Source of the DNA: JAOUEA01 sp963821935
Lineage (GTDB): Bacteria > Actinomycetota > UBA4738 > HRBIN12
Reading direction: 5' to 3'
Assembly (NCBI GenBank): GCA_963821935.1
Contig: CAWGFM010000005.1
Location: 1,426,001-1,490,000, forward strand
DNA length: 64,000 bases
This document shows, one piece after another, positions 51,593 to 61,447 of this stretch. The notes under the pieces are model-generated. The model was not told where the DNA came from. It searched no databases and was given only the letters and a program-made list of their open reading frames with translations. Both the position numbers and the translations under genes were made by a program. Every line of letters starts with the position of its first letter. The stretch's first letter is position 1.

Positions 51593-51905
51593 ATGATGCG
51601 GGCGCTGCTGGCGAGGTATCACGCGGAACCGGGGAACGGCGATGTCGTGGAGGACACGTTGCGAGCGATGGCGTCGGCCGTCGTCCGTGATGAGCCCGCG
51701 CTGCCTCACCTATCACGCCGCGCGCTCGACCGAGGACCCCGACATGTTCGTGCTCTACGAGGAGTACGAAGATGAGGCAGCCTTGCTGGCCCATCGTGAG
51801 ACTCCACATTTCAAGGCGCTGATCGAAGGCGTGATCGTGCCGAAACTCGCGGCTCGGGAGCGCGAGATCCTGATCCCCATCCAGCGGACGGATGATGTCC
51901 GATGA
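51593..51905 (+). CDS. Antibiotic biosynthesis monooxygenase (ABM)-fold protein (frame change near 51696)
   Basis: About 103 residues: MMRALLARYHAEPGNGDVVEDTL and then, after the break at the CCC of 51695-51697, CLTYHAARSTEDPDMFVLYEEYEDEAALLAHRETPHF. The H in YHAARS-type text and LYEEYEDEAALLAHRETPHF are typical of YgiN-like ABM dimers, which oxidise quinols or simply bind them. The start has GGAAGGGG, and the stop overlaps the next ATG (ATGA), confirming the second frame. Confidence 0.78.
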
Positions 51906-52974
51906 AGCTCTCGCGCATCCTCCGGGACGGTCCGGATGGCCCGCTCGCACGCGTCGTGGGTGTCCGCCCGGACGAGGACGTGGTCGTGGACCTGCGATCC
52001 GCCGAGCGGCTCCGGCTCGAGGCGGACGGGGCGAGTCGTGAGGCGGCGGGGCGTCTGGCCGCGGCGGTCTTCCCCGGCAGCCTGACGGCGGCCCTCGAAG
52101 GAGGGCCCTCGTTCGTGGAGCGCGCCATGGCGGCGATCGAGGATCCCCACGACGAGGCGGTGCTTCCGATCGGCGACGTGCGGTGGCTCGCTGCGATCGA
52201 TCCCCCCACGATGCAGGACGGCTCCGCGTTCGAGCAGCACCTGGTCAATGCCCACGCTCGGGGGAAGCGCGAGGTGCCGGACCTGTTCTACGAGGTTCCC
52301 GTCTACTACAAGATGAATCCCTTGACCGTGATCGGGCATGAGGGATCGGTGCCATGGCCCGGCGGAGCGAAGTTCATGGACTACGAGCTGGAGATCGCTC
52401 TGGTGATCGGCACGCGGGGGCAGAGATCTGCATCCCGACGTGGCGCTCGACCACGTCCTGGGGGTCACGGTGATGAACGACTTCAGCGCCCGGGACGTCC
52501 AGGCCGTGGAGATGACGGCCGGGTTCGGTCCCGCCAAAGGGCAAGGACTTCGCCACCTCGCTCGGGCCCTGGATCACCACCCTGGACGAACTCGACGTGC
52601 AGGACCTCACGATGCTCGCCCGGGTGAACGGAGAGGAATGGTCGCGGGGCTCGACCGCGTCGTTGACGTGGAGCCTGGCGGAGATCGTGGCGTATATGTC
52701 GCGCAACGAACCGGTCGTGCCCGGCCAGGTGATCGGGAGCGGCACCGTGGGGCTCGGGTGCGGCCTCGAGCTCTATCGGAAGCTCCAGCCCGGCGACGTC
52801 GTCGAGCTCGAGATCGAAGGGATCGGGACCTTGCGGAACCGGCTCGAGGAACCCGCGACGAGCGACTGGTTCCCCAGTCCCAAGGAACGGGTCGCCCAGG
52901 TCACTCTTCCGACGAAGGAGCAAGCGGACCCACCTGCCCAGGATGGGGCGAAGCAGAGATCCTCCGACGGTTAG
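51902..52974 (+). CDS. Fumarylacetoacetate hydrolase family protein (surplus G near 52418 and 52540)
   Basis: About 356 residues after removing one base at each of two G runs. Pieces in order: PPTMQDGSAFEQHLVNAHARG, YYKMNPLTVIGHEGSVPWP, KFMDYELEIALVIGTRG (metal Glu-x-Glu), then HPDVALDHVLGVTVMNDFSARDVQ (Asp and the usual FSARD) and ATSLGPW in the third frame, then TASLTWSLAEIVAYMSRNE, GSGTVGLGCGLEL and the final metal region. FAH proteins hydrolyse or decarboxylate C-C bonds of 1,3-dicarbonyl acids. Last gene of the operon; it meets the convergent importer gene with a 4-bp overlap. Confidence 0.82.
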
Positions 52975-54332
52975 CTGTCTCCAGTGCGAACCCGGGATCG
53001 CTCAGCGTCCAGGATGCAGGCGCTGTGGTGGTCATCGCCGACGTCCTTCACGCTCATCTCATCCACTTCGTCGAACCGGACGGCGACATCGCGACCACGG
53101 CTCTCGATCAGGAGGGCCGCTTCTCGGAGGGGTGCCATCACCGGATCGCCCGTCAGTTCGGCCACCAAGGCCGTCGCTTGCTCGGGAGTCTCGAACGAAA
53201 GGGTGCCCTCGAACGGCGTCCTGCGCTGGATGTCTTTCAAACCATCCGGAAGGTGGCCGCGTTCCTCGACGATGCGCGACACGTCGCTGACATCCCATCC
53301 GCACCGCGCGGTCACCACGGGGCAGCGGGTGTGGAATCGACAGCCTTGAGGCGGTGCGGCTGGGTCGGGCACGGACCCGGGGAGCCGGATCGCGGTGTCG
53401 TCCCCGTGCATGCTGGGATTGGCCGCGAGCAATGCCTCTGTATACGGATGGCGAGGGTCGCGGAAGATGGCCTCCGCGTTGCCGACCTCCGCGATGACCC
53501 CCAGATACATCACGATGATGCGATCGCTCATGTGCTGCACCACGTTGAGGTCGTGACTGATGAACAGGTAGGTCAGGCCGCGTTCCTGCTGTAATTCGTG
53601 CAGCAGGTTCAGGATCTGCGCTTGCACCGAGACATCGAGCGCGCTGGTGGGTTCGTCGAGCACGATGAACTCGGGATCCAGCGCCAGCGCACGGGCGATC
53701 GAGATCCGCTGCCGCTGCCCTCCGGAGAATTGATGGGGGTAGCGATACAGGTGTTGTCGTCCCAGTCCCACGCTCTCGAGGAGCGCGACGACCCTTTCGG
53801 TGAGCTCGGATCCCGACGCCTCCCCGTGGACCTTCAATGGCCGGCCGACGATATCGATGACGAGTTGCCGTGGGTTCAGGGACGAGAACGCATCCTGGAA
53901 CACGACCTGGCAGTTCCGCCGGTAGTCGCGCCACGCGCTCTTGGGCATCAGGTCGATGCGGTGTCGTTCGTTCAGGGTGCGGAACTCACGATCGTCCTCC
54001 GAGGTCCGGTCTTCGGGGGCGATGGTGCGCAGGGCATCGAGACGACCCAGCGAGCTGTCGTCGAGTCCGAAGTAGGTCCCGCCCTCGGTCGGGGTTAACA
54101 GCGCCGCGATGCATCGGCCCAGGGTCGACTTCCCGCACCCGCTCTCACCGACCAGGCCCACGGTCTCACCCCGACGGATGTCGAAGCTCACGCCATCGAC
54201 CGCCTTGACGTGGCCATTGATCCTCTGCAGGACCCCCTCGCGGATCGGGAAGTGCTTCGTCAGGTCCCGGACCGTCAGCACGTTCGTTCCGGCTTCCGGA
54301 TCCCGCCGACGCGACGCGGTGCCGACCGTCAT
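52971..54332 (-). CDS. Peptide-type ABC importer, ATP-binding protein (OppF/DppF)
   Basis: 453 residues, about 100 longer than usual. Walker A GESGCGKST, Q-loop VVFQDAFSSLNPRQ, signature FSGGQRQRISIARAL, Walker B FIVLDEPTSALD and H-loop LFISHDLNVV are complete. A 50-residue insert follows Walker A (LDALRTIAPEDRTSEDDREFR and on). The C-terminal oligo-dipeptide domain has CRFHTRCPVVTARC, whose Cys set in this family can hold a [4Fe-4S] cluster. ATG 54332 overlaps the stop of the OppD gene (ATGA). It powers the importer with the genes upstream. Confidence 0.92.
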   Translation of the reverse strand: MTVGTASRRRDPEAGTNVLTVRDLTKHFPIREGVLQRINGHVKAVDGVSFDIRRGETVGLVGESGCGKSTLGRCIAALLTPTEGGTYFGLDDSSLGRLDALRTIAPEDRTSEDDREFRTLNERHRIDLMPKSAWRDYRRNCQVVFQDAFSSLNPRQLVIDIVGRPLKVHGEASGSELTERVVALLESVGLGRQHLYRYPHQFSGGQRQRISIARALALDPEFIVLDEPTSALDVSVQAQILNLLHELQQERGLTYLFISHDLNVVQHMSDRIIVMYLGVIAEVGNAEAIFRDPRHPYTEALLAANPSMHGDDTAIRLPGSVPDPAAPPQGCRFHTRCPVVTARCGWDVSDVSRIVEERGHLPDGLKDIQRRTPFEGTLSFETPEQATALVAELTGDPVMAPLREAALLIESRGRDVAVRFDEVDEMSVKDVGDDHHSACILDAERSRVRTGDS

Positions 54333-55663
54333 CGGGGACCCACGATCGGCATGTCCGTCGGATCCACCCCGAGCGCGTGTGGGTCGGCATATCCGAAGCA
54401 CGCCACCTTCTGCGATCCCTGCTCCTCGAGCCGAGGATCGAGCCGCAGGCAGACGGGAGCGGCATGCGGGCACCGTCCGGCGAACCGGCAGCCCGGATCG
54501 GGATCGATCGAGTCCGGGACCGTTCCCTCGATCGCGATCAAGCCACCCCGGCGGTGCGCCGGCGATGGGATGGCGCCGATCAGTCCACGGGTGTACGGGT
54601 GGAGCGGAGACCGGAAGACCCGATCGGCCGGACCCGTCTCCACGAGCTGGCCGGCGTACATCACGGCCGTCCGGGCGCTGATCCGGCGTACGAGCGACAG
54701 ATCGTGGCTGATGTACAGCACGGCCATGTGGTGGCGTTGCTGCAGTTCCGCGAGCAGATCCACGATGCGGGCCTGGATCGTGACGTCGAGGGCGGTGGTC
54801 GGCTCGTCGGCGATCAGGAGTTCCGGATTGGCCGCCAGTGCCTGGGCGATCATGACGCGTTGCTTCATGCCGCCCGACAACTCGTGCGGGTAGCGAGACA
54901 TCACCTTCCGGGGGTTGGGGATGCGGGTGTCGGCGAGCGCCTGCGCGACCCGATCGTCGACGACCGCCTCCAAGCGCCGGTGCCGGCGCCGGAACGGTGG
55001 GCAGCGAAGCAGCCATCGCTCGGGTGCCCGAGACCGGTGTCGGGCGTCCCGACGCAGCACCAGGCTCGCGTGATCGGGGTCCAGGCCCGCCTCCCGGAGG
55101 AGGTCATCCGCCCGATGCTGAGCGAAGACCTCCGCGACCTGTTGGCGGATCGGCAGGCCTGGGTTGAGAGCCTTCCCGGGGTCCTGGAAGATCATCGCGA
55201 TGTGATCGCCTCGGATCGATCGCATCCGCCGTTCGGAGGTGGTCAACAGATCGACCGTCTCCTGTCCCGTGTTGCCGCACGCTTCGCAGCCCGCTCCTTC
55301 GCACGAGGGACATCGCGAACTCAGCCGCCCGACACCGTCGCACGTGCTGCATCCGATCCCTCGGCATGCGGCGCACGTCGACTTCGGACGGAACAACGCT
55401 TCGCCGCCTGCGATCACGCCGGGAGGCCGGGGGATCAACCGGAGCAACGAGCGAGCCGTGACGCTCTTGCCCGAGCCGGTCTCGCCCACCAGGCCGAGCG
55501 TTTCTCCCTCCGCGATGTCGAAGCTCACGCCGTCGACGGCGGAGGCCGCGCCTCGCTTCGTCTCGAAATGGATGCGCAGGTCGTGGACCGAGAGCAGTGG
55601 AGGTGGATCGCTCGCCGGGTCGGCGTCCTCTCGCGCCGACGTGCCTCCGCGCAGCCCGGTCAT
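54329..55663 (-). CDS. Peptide-type ABC importer, ATP-binding protein (OppD/DppD) with DnaJ-like zinc-finger insert
   Basis: 444 residues. Walker A GETGSGKS (60-67), Q-loop MIFQDPGKALNP, signature LSGGMKQRV, Walker B LLIADEPTTALD and H-loop YISHDLSLV are intact. Between Walker A and Q-loop lies an insert with four CxxCxGxG repeats: CAACRGIG, CSTCDGVG, CPSCEGAG and CEACGNTG (C97, C100, C105, C108, C118, C121, C126, C129; about 55267-55378). That is the pattern of the DnaJ zinc finger. A second Arg-rich insert comes before the signature motif. The end has the family Cys cluster (CRFAGRCPHAAPVC). Overlaps both neighbours by four bases. Confidence 0.9.
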   Translation of the reverse strand: MTGLRGGTSAREDADPASDPPPLLSVHDLRIHFETKRGAASAVDGVSFDIAEGETLGLVGETGSGKSVTARSLLRLIPRPPGVIAGGEALFRPKSTCAACRGIGCSTCDGVGRLSSRCPSCEGAGCEACGNTGQETVDLLTTSERRMRSIRGDHIAMIFQDPGKALNPGLPIRQQVAEVFAQHRADDLLREAGLDPDHASLVLRRDARHRSRAPERWLLRCPPFRRRHRRLEAVVDDRVAQALADTRIPNPRKVMSRYPHELSGGMKQRVMIAQALAANPELLIADEPTTALDVTIQARIVDLLAELQQRHHMAVLYISHDLSLVRRISARTAVMYAGQLVETGPADRVFRSPLHPYTRGLIGAIPSPAHRRGGLIAIEGTVPDSIDPDPGCRFAGRCPHAAPVCLRLDPRLEEQGSQKVACFGYADPHALGVDPTDMPIVGPR

Positions 55664-56593
55664 CGCCCTTCCGTTCGAGGGTCGAGCACGTCGCGGAACC
55701 CGTCGCCGACGAGGTTGAAGGCCAGCGACCAGAGGAACACCATGAGACCTCCGAAGGTGGCGACCCACCATCGGCCGGCCACGATCCCTTCCCGGCCCTC
55801 GCTGACGAGGTTGCCCCACTCCGCGAGCCCCGCCTCGGCGAGGCCGATGAAGCTCAGCGTGGCTGCGAACAGCACCACGTGGCCCATCTCCAGGGTCCCT
55901 TGGACCACGACCGGCGTGATCGCGTTCGGGAGCAGGTCCTTCCGGTAGATCCGCCACCTGGAGTCGCCGATCACCTTGGCCGCGTCGACGTACTCGTTCT
56001 GTTTGATGTGCAGGATCTGACCGCGGATGATCCTGGCGTACTTGGGCCATCCCAGGATCGCGATGGCCAGGATGATGTTGCGGAACGACGGACCCAGGAT
56101 CGCCGCGATCGCGAGCGCCAGGATCAGTTCGGGGACCGCCAGGAAGACGTCGACGATCCGCATCAGGACATCGTCGACCTTGCCACCCAGGAAGCCCGCG
56201 AGGCTGCCGATCGCGACGCCGGCGACCATGGTGATCCCGACCACGATGAAGGCGAGCCGCAGCGACGTCCTGGCTCCCCAGACCACCCCGTACAGCACGT
56301 CGCCGCCCTGCGGGGTCGTGCCCAGGAGGTGTCCAGCCGTTCCGGGCGGCGCGTTGATGTGCAGCCAGTCCCTGGGCATCTGATACGGGTCGGGGTGATT
56401 CGGTTCGATCAGCAGCGGCGCGAACAGCGCCATCGCCGATCAGCAGGACGATGATGACCGCGCCGATCACCGTCGTCGGGCTCTTCATCGCTTCCGCGAG
56501 GAGCTCGCCGATCCGTCTGGAGCGGGTGCGTGCCGAGGCCCACCGGCTGTCCTTCCCCGGGACGGAGATGCGCGGGTGGCTGATCGAGCTCAT
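55660..56593 (-). CDS. Peptide-type ABC importer permease (DppC-like; surplus base near 56436)
   Basis: About 310 residues. The N-terminus MSSISHPRISVPGKDSRW and first helix SPTTVIGAVIIVLLI join, after removal of one G, to AMALFAPLLIEPNHPDPYQM. The body has five more helices and the EAA loop EYVDAAKVIGDSRWRIYRKDLLPN that contacts the ATPases. It ends NLVGDGFRDVLDPR, typical of DppC/OppC. Stop overlaps the OppD start. Four bases separate it from the DppB gene. Confidence 0.88.
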
Positions 56594-56597
56594 CGGC

Positions 56598-57613
56598 TCA
56601 TGTCCCCAGGACCACCCGCCGGTCCAGATGGGCGTGCACGATGTCGACGATGAGGTTCACGCTCAGGAACACGACGCTGGTGACCAGGACGAACGCCATG
56701 ATCGTCGCGCGATCGCCTCGCAGGATCGCGTCGGTCGCCCACCGGCCCATGCCCGGCCAGCGGAACACCAGCTCCACGACCACGGTGCCCTGCAGGAGGA
56801 TGCCCCAGGAGAGCCCGATGACGGTGATGCTGGGCACCAGCGCGTTCCGCCGGGCGTGGCGTCGGATGACGTCTCGCTCGGGGAGCCCCTTCGCCCGCGC
56901 CGAATCGACGTAGTCCTCACCCATCTCCTCGACCAACGAGGAGCGGACCATCCGGGCGATCACGGCCATCCCCTCGAAGCCGAGCACGAAGGCGGGCAGC
57001 GCGAGGTGCCTGACGGAGTCCCAGAAGGCCGGGGGGTTCAGGTTCAGGACGGCATCGAGCGTGTAGAAGCCGGTGTAGTGGGTGATCTGACCGTAGATCT
57101 CCTGGTCGAACCGCCCCAGCGGGGCGATGGGGATCACCAGGTAGAAGAGGATCAGCGCCAACAGGGCGAACCAGAACAAGGGAAGGCTGGCGCCGCTCAC
57201 CGTGATGACACGGGTGATGTGGTCGGCCAGCTTGTTGTGCCGGGAGCCGGCGTACGTGCCCCAGCCCCACGCCCAGGCCGATGGCGATCACGGCCCCCGC
57301 GGTCGCGAGTTCCATGGTCGCGACGAAGCGCGCCGGGAGCACCTCGCGACACGGGGGCGACCGCCACACCGGACCATCCGAGGTCGCCCCGCAAGACCCC
57401 TCCCAGCCAGGCCAGATACTGGGTGGGGAGTGGATCGTTGACGCCGTACCGCTCCTCGAGCTGGGCGACCTCCGCCTGGCTCATGTCGTGTTGCAGATAG
57501 ATGCCGATGGGGCTTCCGCCCAGCCGGGAGAGCGCGAACACGAGCAGGGTGACGGCGATCAGGACGAGCGGGAGCTTGAGGAGCCTCCTGACCACGTATT
57601 CCCGGACCTGCAT
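56598..57613 (-). CDS. Peptide-type ABC importer permease (DppB-like; surplus bases near 57355 and 57260)
   Basis: About 337 residues across three frames. The start MQVREYVVRRLLKLPLVLIAVTLLVF and GVNDPLPTQYLAWLGGVLRGDLG are classic DppB. One surplus base in a five-G run (57353-57357) leads to CREVLPARFVATMELATAGAVIAIGLGVGLG, and another at CCCC (57259-57262) leads to TYAGSRHNKLADHITR and SGASLPLFWFALL. The EAA loop is DYVDSARAKGLPERDVIRRHARRN. Because every part is conserved, base errors are the best reading. Confidence 0.85.
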
Positions 57614-57674
57614 GGGCCTCTATCGTGCTCCTGACTGCCGCGGAACGCGAGCCCTTCGTGTGGTCTGCGACTCG

Positions 57675-59387
57675 CTAGCCCTTGCTCATGTACCCCCAGA
57701 GCGGGGTGATCCACAGCGGGTTGTAGTTGAAGTCGACCCAGCACTGGTGGATCTGCACGTTCTTCTCATCGGCCGCCCACAGCCACATCGGGTCGTCATG
57801 CAGGAGCGTGAGGAGCTCCGAGTAGATCGCCTCCCGCTCCGCGACGTCCGTCGAGGTGCCGGCCTGATCGATCAGATCGGCGATCTGCTGCGGATCCGCG
57901 TACCCGCTCTCGAACCCGAGCGTCGAGCCCCACTCGCCGTCCGGGTGGAAGTAGGTCGTCATCATCTGGTGCGGATCCGCGAACAGGTCCGCGTTCTTGA
58001 TCCACATCGCGTACTCGAACGGGACGGTTCCGTGCGCTTCGTCGAAGCGCGCCTCCGGCACGATCAGGATGTTCACGCGGAAGTTCTCGTTCAGGCGCTC
58101 GAGCGAGTCCTTCAGGATCAGTCCCACCGCCTCGAACGTCGGATTGTTGCTCTCCACCAGGACCGAGACGGTGAAGCCCTGATCCCACCACCCGCTCTCG
58201 CGGAAGAGGCGCTCTGCTTCGGCCAGATCCTGGCTGTACTTCGGCGCGTTCGGATCGGACCCGAACATGTCGGGAGGCAGGTAGGTGCCGGGTGCCCCGT
58301 TCCCTTCCAGGCCCGCCGCGATGTACGCGTCGTAGTCGAACGCGTAGTTGAACGCCTGTCGCACCCGAACGTCCTGGAAGAAGTCGCCGGGGATCGTGTC
58401 CTCGGGAGGCATCTTGTCTTCGGGGATGTTGAGGTTGAACGAGAGGTGCAGCGGCTCCAACAGGAACCCCGCCTCCTCGATGCAGATGTTCTCGTTCCCC
58501 TCGAGTTGGGAGACGAACTGCGGCGTCGGTTCGATGATGTCGTAGTCGCCGGCCTCCATGCCCAGCAGGCCGACGCTGTTGTCGGGCACGACCTCCCAGC
58601 GCGCGTCGAAGGCGACCGGTTCGCGCCAGTAGTCGGGGAACGCATCGAACGAGAGGCTCGAACCGCGGTCCCACTCCACGAATTTGAAGGGCCCCGTGCC
58701 CACCATGTGGGTATCCATGTACTGGTTGGGCTCGCCGGGGACGACCCCACCATTGGCCTCGACCGCATCCTGGCTCACGATGGCCGCCGTCGGCGTGTAC
58801 ACGACGCCGGCCAGGAACCAACCGGCCGGCTCCTTCAGTGTGACTTCGAAGGTGAAGTCATCGACGACCTTCGTGTCCTTCACGATGTCGGTGAACAGGG
58901 ACGCGCCACCTTCGGCCAGATCCATCTCGACCACGCGGTCCCACGAGTACTTCACATCGTCGGCCGTCAACTCGGTGCCGTCGTGGAACGTCACCCCTTC
59001 GCGGATCGGGAACGTGTAGGTCAGTCCATCCTCGGACACCAGGCCGTTCTCCTGGGTGGGCACCTCGGTGGCCAGGCTCGGCACGAATTCGGTCCCCTCG
59101 ACCGGTCGGGCAACCAGCGTGTCGTACACCTGGATGATCGCCTGCCCGCCTCGACCGCCCGGTTCGGCACGAGCGGGGTCGAGCGAATCCGGTTCGCCTC
59201 CCTGCGCGTGGATCAGGACACCGGGGTTCTTGACCTCGCTCGTCGTACCGGCTCCGTCGCCGCCATCCCCGCCGCCTTCCTCCTCGGGCGTGGCGGCCCC
59301 GGTGCACGCGGTGGCCAGGATGAGGATGAGGCACACGATGCGCGCGAGCCATGCTCGGGTCGGTGCACCGAACTTGGTCCAAGCCAT
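57675..59387 (-). CDS. Extracellular substrate-binding lipoprotein of the peptide-type importer (SBP_bac_5)
   Basis: 570 residues. Lipoprotein signal ARIVCLILILATACTG, with lipobox LATAC giving the lipidated Cys, then an acidic Gly-rich linker (EEEGGGDGGDGAG). The binding fold follows: LIHAQGGEPDSLDPARAEPG, YTFPIREGVTFHDGTELTADDVKYSWDRV, VGTGPFKFVEW and VRQAFNYAFDYDAYI. It captures a peptide, sugar or other small ligand outside the cell and delivers it to the permeases encoded downstream. ATG 59387 has GAGGAGGGATGG upstream. First gene of the importer operon. Confidence 0.93.
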   Translation of the reverse strand: MAWTKFGAPTRAWLARIVCLILILATACTGAATPEEEGGGDGGDGAGTTSEVKNPGVLIHAQGGEPDSLDPARAEPGGRGGQAIIQVYDTLVARPVEGTEFVPSLATEVPTQENGLVSEDGLTYTFPIREGVTFHDGTELTADDVKYSWDRVVEMDLAEGGASLFTDIVKDTKVVDDFTFEVTLKEPAGWFLAGVVYTPTAAIVSQDAVEANGGVVPGEPNQYMDTHMVGTGPFKFVEWDRGSSLSFDAFPDYWREPVAFDARWEVVPDNSVGLLGMEAGDYDIIEPTPQFVSQLEGNENICIEEAGFLLEPLHLSFNLNIPEDKMPPEDTIPGDFFQDVRVRQAFNYAFDYDAYIAAGLEGNGAPGTYLPPDMFGSDPNAPKYSQDLAEAERLFRESGWWDQGFTVSVLVESNNPTFEAVGLILKDSLERLNENFRVNILIVPEARFDEAHGTVPFEYAMWIKNADLFADPHQMMTTYFHPDGEWGSTLGFESGYADPQQIADLIDQAGTSTDVAEREAIYSELLTLLHDDPMWLWAADEKNVQIHQCWVDFNYNPLWITPLWGYMSKG

Positions 59388-59512
59388 GGAGCCATCCCTC
59401 CTCATCCGAGCCTTCGAGGGCGTCGTCGCCGATCGACGGGACCGTATGCCCAGGAGTCGTCGAGGCGCAAGCCAATGCTCGTTCGATTCGACCTCGAAAC
59501 ACCTGCGCGTGC

Positions 59513-61272
59513 TCACGAGCTCCTTCGTCGGGATGACGGGCAAGAGCACGGTCGATGGGTGTGCAGGCCCCGCGTGCACGGTCGTGATGCCGCCGTAGAC
59601 ATCTGCGGGGCGGTGGATCGGGATCGGCATGGGTGTAGATGCCGACCCCTCGCAGCTTCGAGCCCTTGAAGTGACTGAGCTCGGCCGCCTCCTCGGTGCC
59701 TTCGTACGCATAGTCGGTGCCTCGGACGCTGAGACCGACCCGATACCCCACGGGCACCACGATCGAGGTCGGCCAGATCTCCACGTCGACCTGGACCGGC
59801 TCGCCGGCGACGAGGGGCTGGACCTCGTCGTGGGTGTGCCACGGCCGCCATGGCTCAGACCGCTCCAGGTCGAGCTTGCGGTGGGATGCCCGCAGCCATC
59901 CCTGTCCGATCGGCGTGTGTGGATCGACGGCGCCCTGCAGCACGACCTCGGCGCCGTCCGGATCGAACACGCGCAGGACCAGGAACAGGTCCGCGTCGGA
60001 CGTCGAGGAAGAGATGAACAGCGTGGCCGAGACCGGCCCGGTGATCTCGGTCTCGGTCTCGAACGGGGCGGTCAGCATCGTGATGCCCGGGTCCTCCAAC
60101 GCCGAGAAGCTCGCCTCGCTCGCCTGCTGGAGCGGCTCGGCGAGGAGTGCCTCGCCTGCGGGGTCCAGATGCATCCTGGTCCACGCGGTTCGCGGGATCG
60201 GCCACGCGTCCTCGGACCGATCGATGAACCCCCCGTCGACCGTGCGCACGCGCAGCCTCACCCGAGGCTCGGTGTCCCATCCGTTGTCCTCGCCCTTCAG
60301 GAAGTGAGCGAAGAACCGCTTCTGCAGACCCACGCCGTAGTCGGTGTAGAACTCGGTCCAGTGCTCCAGCCCGTGGATCTCGAGCCACTTCTGTTCCGAA
60401 GCGGCCTGCACGAAGCCCTCGACGTTGCCGCGCAGGTGCCGGCCCGCTCCGCCCCAGTTCCCCGCCGACAGGAAGGGGACGGTGATGCGCGCGAAGTCCG
60501 CGGACCGCTCGCGGTGGAAGTCGTCTCGCAGCGGATGGGCCCGGACCTGACCCCCGTAGTCGCACCGGTTCGCCTCGCGCTCCTCGTCCGTGAGCGTCTC
60601 GGGACCGGTCACCAACTCGCCCGTCTCGGCGCTGGTGAAGCTCCGGTCGCCGAGGCCGTGCTGCACGGTGGTGATCGTCCGGCGGTACCACGTGTCGACG
60701 GCCTGGCAGAGCATGCCTCCGTGGTAGAACATGTCGCGGTAGAAGTCGCTGACGCCTTCCCACGGGATCATCGCCGTCAGGTGGGGCGGCTGGGTCGCCG
60801 CCACCAGCCATTGGGTGATCGCGTAGTAGCTGATGCCGAGCAGCCCGACCTTGCCGTTGCTCCACGGCTGGGCCGCCGCCCATTCGATGCAGTCGTGGAG
60901 ATCCTTCGTGCCCCGCGCCCCGTACGGTTCGATGTAGCCGGGTGATCGTCCCCAGCCTCGAGCGTCCACGCGGACGCACACGTACCCGTCGGGCACCCAC
61001 TTCTCGGGGTCGCACACCTCCCAGGCCTGGAAGCGGTTGCTGGATCCGGCCACGACGTCGGGGTGGTGCTCGACCATCGTGCGCCACGCGTCGGGGTAGC
61101 CGTCCGGGAAGTGGAGTCCCTTCCCGTAGGGTCCGTAGCTGAGCAGGACGGGGTGGTCACCGTCGCGCAGCGGCCGATACACGTCGGCACGCAGGACGAG
61201 ACCGTCGTCCATCTCGATCGGCACATCCCGGTCGATCTGCAGGGGCACCTCGTCTGCGTCTGTCGGGGTCAT
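59513..61272 (-). CDS. CocE/NonD family hydrolase (frame changes near 59607 and 59530)
   Basis: About 585 residues. IEMDDGLVLRADVYRPLRDG, VRVDARGWGRSPG and LLGISYYAITQWLVA (nucleophile Ser in GISYY) mark the catalytic domain; ITGPVSATLFISSS and VDVEIWPTSIVVPVGYRVGL the jelly-roll domain. The C-terminus changes frame near 59600-59610 to RPADVYGGITTVHAGPAHP and again near 59530 before the TGA at 59513-59515; one surplus base at each explains it. Without those changes the frame would run on into the importer gene, so the true end is uncertain. It probably releases an acid from an ester or amide linked to the pathway. Confidence 0.82.
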
Positions 61273-61300
61273 CGCGGGACTCCTCGATCGGTCTTCCTCG

Positions 61301-61331
61301 ACACTAGGGACCGGCTCCCACGAAGGGTCAA
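61301..61331 (-). promoter_or_regulatory. Promoter of the CocE-like gene
   Basis: On the minus strand TTGACC (61326-61331), a 19-base spacer and TAGTGT (61301-61306) lie before the ATG at 61272. A ribosome site GAGGAG follows within the leader. Confidence 0.5.
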
Positions 61332-61399
61332 AGGGAATGTTCTTTGACTTCGAAGCACTCGGTCTGGAACGCCCGGGCTGCGACCGGTCTCGATGTGGC

Positions 61400-61405
61400 T
61401 AGGCT
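61400..61405 (+). promoter_or_regulatory. -10 box (TAGGCT) for a leaderless uORF
   Basis: TAGGCT is six bases before GTG 61412, which opens an 11-codon frame that ends on the start codon of the oxidoreductase. Confidence 0.45.
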
Positions 61406-61411
61406 GAGCCC

Positions 61412-61447
61412 GTGTTGTCCGTGACGCAGGCTCGGCAGGGCACCTGA
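61412..61447 (+). CDS. 11-residue leaderless upstream ORF
   Basis: GTG 61412 encodes MLSVTQARQGT, and the TGA (61445-61447) shares its A with the ATG of the oxidoreductase (TGATG). With the -10 box at six bases, ribosomes would load at the 5' end of the transcript, read the short frame and restart on the main gene, which has no Shine-Dalgarno of its own. Confidence 0.4.
   Translation: MLSVTQARQGT

Noticed and set aside
4952..59615. Programmed ribosomal frameshifting as the cause of the many frame changes
   Set aside because: There are too many unrelated genes, the direction varies, and no slippery heptamers or downstream structures are shared.
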